IMG/VR virus record: IMGVR_UViG_3300021598_001001
Location: 62,001-126,000 of that record
Strand: one strand, 5' to 3'
Source: a virus
DNA: 64,000 bases
The position numbers and the translations under genes are program-made. Of the stretch, positions 56,593-64,000 are shown piece by piece; positions within the stretch are counted from its first letter, which is position 1; each line of letters opens with the position of its first letter. Under the pieces are notes generated by a model. That model saw only the letters and a list, made by a program, of their open reading frames with translations. It was not told where the DNA came from and did not search any database.

Positions 56593-58188
56593 ATGCCTGC
56601 TATTATATCAGATCAATTTAGAATATTGAATGCTGAAAATTTTGTAAAGAATCTTACTGGTGCAGCTAGTACTACTGATAAGTATTATACATTTATCGGT
56701 ATGCCTAATGCACTCAATCCTCTTGCAGGAGGTAGTCCAACTTGGAATACCAATGTTCCATCTCCTTTGGATGGATTTAAAGAAGAGGCTCAAATAAAAG
56801 AATCTATTATAGCAATGAAACAAATTACATCTCAGGATGTAAGAAGATTGGTTAGAAAAATAGAATGGGTTGCAGGAAATAGTTATGAAATGTATAGACA
56901 TGATTATAATGTTTATAATTTAACTCCTGTAACTAATTCATCTTCTCTTTACCAATCAAATTATTATGTCGTAAATGAAGATCTGAGAGTTTATATCTGT
57001 TTACAGAATGGAACTGATCCTGAGAACCCTAAAGGAAGACCTTCTTACGATCAACCATCCTTTATTGACTTAGAACCAAGAGCTGCAGGAACTTCTGGAG
57101 ATGGATATATTTGGAAATATCTTTATACAATTAAACCATCCGAAATAGTTAAATTTGATTCTGTTGAATATATTCCAGTTCCAGAAGAATGGGGTCAGTC
57201 TGGAGAAAGCATAGCGACAAAAAATAATGCTATTGACGGAAAAATTGAAGTAATATTAATCAATAATAGAGGTTCTAATTATCAACCAATTTCCACATCT
57301 TTCTCTAATGTCCCTATTTTAGGAGATGGTAGTGGAGGAAAAGCTACGATAACTATAGACTCTTTTGGTAAAGTTTCTGAAGTTTTTGTTACTGATGGTG
57401 GAAAAGATTATACTTATGGTACTATTCAATTTTATCCAGGAGCTCCTGGTTCTCAAGTTGGAGGACCAATTAATAATTTAAGTAATACCGGTATAGGTAC
57501 GACATCTGTAGCTTCATTTAATGTTATTATTCCACCAAAAGGTGGTCATGGATATGATGTTTATCGTGAACTTGGTGCTTATCGAGTTTTATTGTATTCT
57601 AGATTTGAAACTTTAGAAACAAATCCAGACGTAATTCTTGGTAATGATTTTGCTAGAGTTGGAATATTAAAAAATCCAACTATTCCAAATAGTAATGTGG
57701 AAGTTCTTAATACTTCAATGGTTAGTGGTTTACAATCATTAAAATTATCTGGAGTTACTACAAATACGACCTATGCTGTCGATTCTATAATTAAACAAAC
57801 AGTAGGTCTTGGATCTACTGCTATTGGTTTTGTTGCTTCTTGGGACAATGTAACTGGTGTTTTAAAATATTATCAACCAACTGGATTGGCATCCAGTGAA
57901 ACTGGATTTAAGATTTTGAAATTTACTTCAAATCCTGACGCTGGATATGGTACAACAATTAATTGTTCTTCTATTGTAGGTCCTGCTTTATCTATAGATA
58001 CAAATTTCAACGGTATTACTACTACAATAAATAATAAAATATACCAATTAGGGATAGATTTTGTTTCTGGTATAGGTTCTGCCGAATTCAATAAAAAGTC
58101 TGGTGAAGTTATCTACATAGATAATAGGCAACCAATTCCTAGATCTGCTAGCCAAAAAGAAGATATCAAAGTTGTACTGGAGTTCTAA
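56593..58188 (+). CDS. 8: Baseplate wedge protein gp8
   Basis: 531 residues (T4 gp8 is 334, so this is extended). MPAIISDQFRILNAENFVKN and the segment QDVRRLVRKIEWVAGNSYEM with MYRHDYNVY match the gp8 N-terminal half; GDGYIWKYLYTI is the next conserved strand. In T4, gp8 dimers join the wedge subunits. The C-terminal part adds beta repeats similar to those of the giant protein (GGKDYTYGTIQFYPGAPG). Preceded by late motifs. Confidence 0.9.
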   Translation: MPAIISDQFRILNAENFVKNLTGAASTTDKYYTFIGMPNALNPLAGGSPTWNTNVPSPLDGFKEEAQIKESIIAMKQITSQDVRRLVRKIEWVAGNSYEMYRHDYNVYNLTPVTNSSSLYQSNYYVVNEDLRVYICLQNGTDPENPKGRPSYDQPSFIDLEPRAAGTSGDGYIWKYLYTIKPSEIVKFDSVEYIPVPEEWGQSGESIATKNNAIDGKIEVILINNRGSNYQPISTSFSNVPILGDGSGGKATITIDSFGKVSEVFVTDGGKDYTYGTIQFYPGAPGSQVGGPINNLSNTGIGTTSVASFNVIIPPKGGHGYDVYRELGAYRVLLYSRFETLETNPDVILGNDFARVGILKNPTIPNSNVEVLNTSMVSGLQSLKLSGVTTNTTYAVDSIIKQTVGLGSTAIGFVASWDNVTGVLKYYQPTGLASSETGFKILKFTSNPDAGYGTTINCSSIVGPALSIDTNFNGITTTINNKIYQLGIDFVSGIGSAEFNKKSGEVIYIDNRQPIPRSASQKEDIKVVLEF

Positions 58189-58194
58189 GTTAAC

Positions 58195-61100
58195 ATGGCA
58201 CAAAATACCAACCTAAATGCATCTCCATATTTTGATGATTTTGATGCTACTAAAAATTATCAAAGGGTACTGTTTAAACCAGGAACTCCAATACAGGCTA
58301 GAGAACTAACAACTCTACAATCTATTCTACAGAGCCAAATAGAAAAGTTTGGTAAGCACTTTTTTAAAGAAGGATCTGTAGTTATTCCTGGACAAATTGC
58401 TTACGACCCCGATTATTTTTACGTTCAAATTGACCCCAGCCACTTAGGTATACCAGTATCTCTTTATATTTCCGAATTAGTAGGAAAATATATAAAAGGC
58501 GAGACTAGTGGAGTTAGAGCTTTAGTACAAGGATATATTACTGATCAAGAGTCTACTAACGGTAACTATACTCTTTATGTAAAATATCAAAGTAGTAGTG
58601 AAATAGATTTTTCGACCAACTCCTTTGTTAATGGTGAAAATTTAATCTTATTGCAAGATCTAGAATACTCTCTTTCTACAATTAGATCGGATTCCACTTT
58701 TGCTACAACTATCGTAACAGATGCTGTTGGATCTGCTTCTGCTGCTAAAATTGAAAATGGTGTTTATTTTATAAGAGGATTTTTTGTAGATGTTAGTGCT
58801 CAATCAATAATTTTAGATCAATATTCTAGTTTTCCATCATATAGAGTTGGATTATTAATAAATGAGTCTATTGTTGTAGCTTCTCAACAAAATCCTGATC
58901 TATTTGATAATGCTAGGGGATTCTCTAATTTTGCGGCTCCTGGAGCTGATAGATTTAAGATAACAGCAACTCTAATTAAAAAATCTTTGAATGATTTAAA
59001 TGATGAAGATTTTATTGAGTTAATGCGACTTGAAGATGGAATCATTCAAAAGTTCGTTAAAGAAACTAACTCAACATTGATTAGGGATGAATTAGCTAGA
59101 AGAACTTATGATGAATCTGGGGATTATTATATAAATCCGTTTACAGTAAACATAAAAGAATCCCTAAACGACAATATGGGGAATGGTGGAGTATTCGGTG
59201 AAGGTCAAATTACGAAATCGGGGAATCTTCCATCTGAAGATTTGATGTCTATTCAAATATCCCCAGGTAAAGCTTATGTAAGGGGATATGAAATAGAAAC
59301 CATCAATACAATTTCGGTTGATTTAGAAAAAACTAGAACAACTGAAAAAGTACAAAACTCTTCAGTACCCTTTACTTTAGGTAGACAATTAGAACTTAAC
59401 AATGTTCATGGGTCTGTGCCAATAGGATTTGATTCTACTTCTACTGTCAAATTTTATTCAAATAGAACAGTTTCGGGTGGAAGTGCATCTGGACTAGAAA
59501 TTGGTGTTGGTAGAGTATATGATTTTAAATTAAAAAGTTCAGAATATGTCAATAATTCAACTGTATATGAAACTTCACTATATGATATTCAGACATATGT
59601 TTATTTAAATTTAAATGCAACTATCACACTTCAAGCACCTGCATTTATTGAAGGCAAAAACAGCAATGCATCTGGATACTTAGTACAAAATGCCACAGAA
59701 ACGAATCAGTTAATACTTTATCAAGTTTCTGGTACATTTGCTCAAAATGAAGAAATAAAAATTAATGGTATAGATGCATCTAGAACTATTAAATCCGTAA
59801 GAGATTATAGTATTTCCGATATCAAACAAGTAGTTGGTAACGGTGTTACTTTTAGTGCAGATACTGTTCTTTCCAGGGGAATAGATCTTTCTCCACAAGG
59901 TTCTACTTTTACAATTACCGGCAGTTCTGGAGGAGTTAGTACAGTAACTACATCAAGTTCAACATTTTATGTTGGTGTTAGTACTGGTGATATAATCTCA
60001 TACAGTTCTTCAGGAAACACTGTACCTACTTATAATAGAGTAAAAGAAGTTGTAGCAACTTCAAATTCTATTATTATTGAGCCTACCACCGATGTTGTGG
60101 GAGTTTCTTCTGGATCTTTACCAGGAAGTACAATAAACACCACTAATCTGATAAAAGTTACTCCTCAGATTTTAAATACAAATCAGGCATACTTATATAC
60201 AGAATTGGAGTATGACAACGTTGCTGAAACTGATCTTACTGGATCTTCTATTGTAATTAGAAAGTCATATTCAGTCACAGTTTCTTCTGGTGGACTAAAT
60301 CAAGTATTAGAAACTGATACTTCTTTAACTTTAGAACCATACGATGAAGAATATTACAACCTTTCTTTTGCGAATGGGGATGTTGAACAACTTAACAATC
60401 AAAAACTAACTGTATCGGGAAGAACTGTAAGTCTGCAAAATATAAGTCAAGACGGACCTGCAAGATTGACCGTCACATTTTTAAAAGAAGATTTAAAACC
60501 AAAAAATAAAGTTTATAATAGATGTAGTGAACTTATAGTAAGTGGATCATCAAACACTTCTTCTGGTGTAGCCGGAACATCACTAGCTGATGGTTTGACA
60601 TATAATTCCTTATATGGAACTAGAGTTCAAGATAAAAATATATGTTTAAATGTACCTGATGTAGAAGAGCTACTGGCTGTTTATGAATCTTCGGATTCTA
60701 ATGATCCAGATCTGCCAAGACTTGTTCTAACAAATTTAAATGCAAATATACTTAATTCAATAAAAGGTGAATTAGTTTTTGGACAAGCAAGTAGAGCAGC
60801 AGCTAGATTAGTATCCAATAATAGTACAAATGAGGTTGAGGTTGTCTTTTTAAATGAAAAAACTTTTGTAACCGGAGAAAGAGTTACATTTAAAGAATCT
60901 CAAATAACAGCTATTGTCTCTTCCTTTGTTCAAGGTGATAGAGATATAACTTCTAGTTTTGTTTTAAATCCAAATCAAAAGCCGGAGTATTCTGATTATT
61001 CGTATGTAACAAGAAGATCTGATGATTCTCCTCCAACTAAAAAGTTAAAAATAATTTTCAATAATTATACCATTGATTCTAATGATAATGGTCACTTCGT

Positions 61101-64000
61101 TACTGTAGATTCATACGCTAAGGATAGATATACTTCAGATTTACCAATTATTTCAAATATTGCCGCTAGTGATATTATTGATGTAAGACCAAGAGTAGTT
61201 CCATTTAACGTTTCTACTGCAACTAAATCTCCATTTGAATTTGGATCAAGAGTCTTCACCACCGGTTCAAATTCCAGTCCCTATAATTTTGCAAAAGGTA
61301 GATCGATAAATCTAGGTTATTCATATTATTTGGGAAGAATTGACAAATTGTATTTGAGTAAAGATGGAAAGTTCTTTGTAAATGCTGGAGTACCTTCATT
61401 AGAACCAAAAGAACCAAATCCTGTAGATAATTGTCTTGAAATATCAACTATAGTCATACCTCCATATGTCTATGATGTTTCAGATGTTAAAAATATTTTA
61501 TCATCTCATAAGAGATATAGAATGAAAGATATTTCCAATTTGGAAGATAGATTGAAAAATGTAGAGTATTATACTTCACTCTCTCTATTGGAAACGGATA
61601 CCAAAAATTTAACTCTACGAGATGAACAAACTCAGTTAGATAGATTTAAATGTGGATTTTTTGTAGACAACTTTAAATCTATTTTTGGTGGTGGGTTAGG
61701 AAACCCTGCCTATAAATGTAGTATAGACACAGCGAATGGATATTTAAGACCACAACATTATACTACTTCATTAGATCTTCTTTTAGGTTCTGAAGCAGTA
61801 ATTGGTGTAGGAAATACATCTAATCCTGACGCAGATCTTAGATTTGTAACTGATCTTGGATCCCCAAATACAAAAAAAGTAGGTGATGTAGTTTGTCTGA
61901 ACTATACAGATGTTGTTTATTTTAGAAATAATTTTGCAACTAGATCTGAAAATGTAAATCCTTTTGCTGTTGTTAACTGGATTGGATCAATTGATTTGAG
62001 TCCAGCTTCCGATACTTGGGTAGAAACAAGAGTCACCGAAAAAGTTGAAGATCGTGACGGCAACTATCAATCAACTATTGATCAGTTAGGTATAGACAGT
62101 AATACTGGACTTTCTCCAGTCAATTGGGGTGCATGGGAAACAAACTGGACGGGTTCTCGTGAAGCCGGTAGACAAACAGTAGAAACCATAAAAACTGGTA
62201 GTACAGTTCTGTCTACAGATGTTTCTAAAATTCCAAAAAAGAAAAAAAATAACAATAAAAATAAAAACAATAAAGCTAAGAAAAAAGGTAAAGGTAAGTC
62301 ACTAGTTACCACTACTATTGAAGAAGAATTTACAACGTTTGAGAATGTCTCTACAATAACAACTACTAATCAATCTAGAAGTGGTATACAGTATAAAGTT
62401 AATGAAAGATGGGACAGTGTTAATGTAGGAGACAGAGTAGTTTCTACTGACATAATTCATACGATGAGAAGTAGAAACATTGAATTTGTTGCAAGAAGAA
62501 TGAAACCAAATGGATTAGTATATCCATTTTTTGATAACGTTGACATGTCATCGTATATAATTCCAAAACTTCTTGAAGTTACCATGGCTTCTGGAACATT
62601 CTCTGTAGGAGAAACTGTAACTGGAGTTTCTGGATCTGTAAGTGTTAGATTTAGATTAGCAAGTCCTAATCACAAATATGGTCCATATAACAGTCCAACA
62701 CAAACTTATTCGCAAAACCCTTATAATACAACTGAAGTAGTACCAACTTCATATTCTACTACATCTACTATTTTGAATGTAGATACCGCTAGTTTAGAGT
62801 TACAGTCAAATTCTGCTTTCTATGGCAATATTATTGTTGGAATGACTCTTACTGGAGCTTCTAGTGGAGCTGTAGCTAATATTACAAATATTAGACTTAT
62901 TGCTGATAATACTGGCGCAATAATAGGATCTCTCTTTATTCCAGATCCAACATTACCATCAACTCCTAAGTTCGAAACTGGAACTAAAACCTTTACACTT
63001 ACATCAAGTAAGACTAACGCCACAATAATTGGAACAACAGATAGCACTGCAGAAACAAACTTCTCTTCTTCTGGAACATTAGCTAATGTAGAAAATCTTA
63101 CAATAAGAACAAGAAATGCAGATGTAGAAAGACTTACTCAATCTGATGAAAGAGAAGAATCTGAAACTACTACTGAATTGCAAGCCGCAACTTCTACAGA
63201 AGTAGTGACTTCAGAAGAAGTAGTTAGAACCAGATCAATACAAACTCCTGCAAATCAAAAACCACAAAAGAAACAACCAAAAGCAAATCAAAAACCAGAA
63301 AAGAAACAAAAACAACAACAAGCTAAGTGTAAAGAGTTAAAAAATAGAGGAAAAAATCAAAAGAGATTTGTTGATCCTTTAGCACAATCTTTTGAAGTAG
63401 TAGAAACTAACGGTGTTTATATCACAAAAGTTGAAGTTTTCTTTAGATCTAAAGATACTACTGGACTCCCTGTTACGATGCAAATTCGTACAATGCAAAC
63501 TGGTTTACCAACACAAACCATAGTACCTTTTGGTGAAATTGTTTTAGATCCGGAACAGGTTAATGTTTCCGATGATGCAAGTGTACCAACAGCTTTTACT
63601 TTCCCATCCCCAGTTTATTTAGCTCCAGATAGTCAATATTCCGTTGTCTTACTATCAGCATCTAATTCCTACAATGTTTGGATTTCTAGAATGGGTGAAA
63701 AAGACATTTCAACCATTAATAGATCTGAGTCTGAACAGATTATTGTTTCTCAACAACCATTATTAGGATCCCTATTTAAGTCCCAAAACGGAGCAACGTG
63801 GGATCCAAGTCAATTGGAAGATTTAAAACTGGTTGTATATAGAGCGGAATTTTTCAATGGAACTTCTACAGTACGATTCTATAATCCAGATTTGAATATT
63901 GGTAATAATCAAATTGCATCATTACAAGTCAATCCAATTGAAACAATATCTAAGACTGTTTTAGTTGGTATTGGTAGAAGTCTAACCAATTCTGAAGTTA
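58195..64000 (+). CDS. Large DUF4815-type structural protein, partial
   Basis: Open from ATG at 58195 to the window end (at least 1935 residues). NASPYFDDFDATKNYQRVLF, PGTPIQARELTTLQSILQSQ and GKHFFKEGSVVIPG are the start of the DUF4815 domain of cyanophage and other T4-like structural proteins. DRLKNVEYYTSLSLLE and RFKCGFFVDNF (about residue 1150) are also conserved. Two lysine-rich linkers (KKKNNNKNKNNKAKKKGKGK, about 1345, and KPQKKQPKANQKPEKK, about 1690) separate later domains. It follows gp8 in the position of T4 gp9/gp10; it may link short fibres to the baseplate. Confidence 0.85.
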   Translation, partial: MAQNTNLNASPYFDDFDATKNYQRVLFKPGTPIQARELTTLQSILQSQIEKFGKHFFKEGSVVIPGQIAYDPDYFYVQIDPSHLGIPVSLYISELVGKYIKGETSGVRALVQGYITDQESTNGNYTLYVKYQSSSEIDFSTNSFVNGENLILLQDLEYSLSTIRSDSTFATTIVTDAVGSASAAKIENGVYFIRGFFVDVSAQSIILDQYSSFPSYRVGLLINESIVVASQQNPDLFDNARGFSNFAAPGADRFKITATLIKKSLNDLNDEDFIELMRLEDGIIQKFVKETNSTLIRDELARRTYDESGDYYINPFTVNIKESLNDNMGNGGVFGEGQITKSGNLPSEDLMSIQISPGKAYVRGYEIETINTISVDLEKTRTTEKVQNSSVPFTLGRQLELNNVHGSVPIGFDSTSTVKFYSNRTVSGGSASGLEIGVGRVYDFKLKSSEYVNNSTVYETSLYDIQTYVYLNLNATITLQAPAFIEGKNSNASGYLVQNATETNQLILYQVSGTFAQNEEIKINGIDASRTIKSVRDYSISDIKQVVGNGVTFSADTVLSRGIDLSPQGSTFTITGSSGGVSTVTTSSSTFYVGVSTGDIISYSSSGNTVPTYNRVKEVVATSNSIIIEPTTDVVGVSSGSLPGSTINTTNLIKVTPQILNTNQAYLYTELEYDNVAETDLTGSSIVIRKSYSVTVSSGGLNQVLETDTSLTLEPYDEEYYNLSFANGDVEQLNNQKLTVSGRTVSLQNISQDGPARLTVTFLKEDLKPKNKVYNRCSELIVSGSSNTSSGVAGTSLADGLTYNSLYGTRVQDKNICLNVPDVEELLAVYESSDSNDPDLPRLVLTNLNANILNSIKGELVFGQASRAAARLVSNNSTNEVEVVFLNEKTFVTGERVTFKESQITAIVSSFVQGDRDITSSFVLNPNQKPEYSDYSYVTRRSDDSPPTKKLKIIFNNYTIDSNDNGHFVTVDSYAKDRYTSDLPIISNIAASDIIDVRPRVVPFNVSTATKSPFEFGSRVFTTGSNSSPYNFAKGRSINLGYSYYLGRIDKLYLSKDGKFFVNAGVPSLEPKEPNPVDNCLEISTIVIPPYVYDVSDVKNILSSHKRYRMKDISNLEDRLKNVEYYTSLSLLETDTKNLTLRDEQTQLDRFKCGFFVDNFKSIFGGGLGNPAYKCSIDTANGYLRPQHYTTSLDLLLGSEAVIGVGNTSNPDADLRFVTDLGSPNTKKVGDVVCLNYTDVVYFRNNFATRSENVNPFAVVNWIGSIDLSPASDTWVETRVTEKVEDRDGNYQSTIDQLGIDSNTGLSPVNWGAWETNWTGSREAGRQTVETIKTGSTVLSTDVSKIPKKKKNNNKNKNNKAKKKGKGKSLVTTTIEEEFTTFENVSTITTTNQSRSGIQYKVNERWDSVNVGDRVVSTDIIHTMRSRNIEFVARRMKPNGLVYPFFDNVDMSSYIIPKLLEVTMASGTFSVGETVTGVSGSVSVRFRLASPNHKYGPYNSPTQTYSQNPYNTTEVVPTSYSTTSTILNVDTASLELQSNSAFYGNIIVGMTLTGASSGAVANITNIRLIADNTGAIIGSLFIPDPTLPSTPKFETGTKTFTLTSSKTNATIIGTTDSTAETNFSSSGTLANVENLTIRTRNADVERLTQSDEREESETTTELQAATSTEVVTSEEVVRTRSIQTPANQKPQKKQPKANQKPEKKQKQQQAKCKELKNRGKNQKRFVDPLAQSFEVVETNGVYITKVEVFFRSKDTTGLPVTMQIRTMQTGLPTQTIVPFGEIVLDPEQVNVSDDASVPTAFTFPSPVYLAPDSQYSVVLLSASNSYNVWISRMGEKDISTINRSESEQIIVSQQPLLGSLFKSQNGATWDPSQLEDLKLVVYRAEFFNGTSTVRFYNPDLNIGNNQIASLQVNPIETISKTVLVGIGRSLTNSEV

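Noticed and set aside
61256-61447. Minus-strand ORF in the DUF4815-type protein
   Set aside because: Antisense shadow of a long, well-supported reading frame.
1-64000. tRNA genes, CRISPR arrays and insertion sequences
   Set aside because: No T-loop/acceptor patterns, no regularly spaced repeats and no transposase-like proteins were seen by eye; a tRNAscan run would settle the tRNA question.

Overview
The window looks like part of a T4-like cyanophage genome (contractile-tailed, marine Synechococcus/Prochlorococcus type). The evidence is a baseplate block in T4 order (gp25, gp6, a giant protein in the gp7 position, gp8, then a DUF4815-type structural protein running off the right edge), T4-style late promoter motifs (NATAAATA and CTAAATAA), and cyanophage-type accessory genes: 2-oxoglutarate/Fe(II) dioxygenases, asparagine synthetase, a phage glycosyltransferase, many tiny ORFs. 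Every gene I accept is on the + strand. No tRNA, rRNA, CRISPR array or insertion sequence was seen.

Layout. 1-5.3 kb (AT-rich): the end of a glycine-rich tail/adhesin protein, structural-associated hypotheticals, two 2OG-Fe(II) oxygenases, a cysteine-cluster protein and an AsnB-like amidotransferase. 5.3-16.3 kb: about 45 very small genes packed end to end, mostly with 4-nt ATGA stop-start overlaps, including several families of tandem paralogues. 16.3-29.4 kb: more small genes plus recognisable enzymes: a prohibitin-like membrane protein, a DUF262-HNH nuclease followed by a split SF2 helicase, two further cupin/2OG proteins, a HEXXH zincin-like protein, a KxDG nucleotidyltransferase-like protein and an RlpA-like barrel. 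29.4-38.7 kb (visibly more GC-rich): short operons of 1-5 mini-genes, most headed by a copy of one regulatory cassette, ending in a non-coding region with six perfect TTTTCCACA DnaA-type boxes and a consensus sigma70 promoter. 38.7-64 kb (AT-rich): glycosyltransferase, small conserved proteins and the baseplate genes, including a 4372-residue protein.

The most distinctive observation is a dispersed regulatory cassette. At least 11 closely related intergenic copies, plus relatives, share fixed spacing: CTGTCC, 8 nt, a -35-position hexamer (usually CGCCGA), 16-17 nt, a -10-like TATCTT/TATATT, then a leader ending in GTTGAGAG that often supplies the ribosome binding site. Four more loci (6.6, 10.2, 10.6 and 25.8 kb) keep the same geometry with different -35/-10 sequences and extend into the 3' end of the preceding gene. 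This resembles the mobile promoter/stem-loop cassettes (PeSLs) of T4-type phages and suggests one activator controlling the accessory half of the genome. The second notable item is the candidate host-DnaA-dependent origin at 37.3-37.7 kb.

Two genes look frameshifted (9667-10169 and 37891-38126) and one helicase is split over two overlapping ORFs (20219-21465). Most small proteins have no recognisable function and are described as such.
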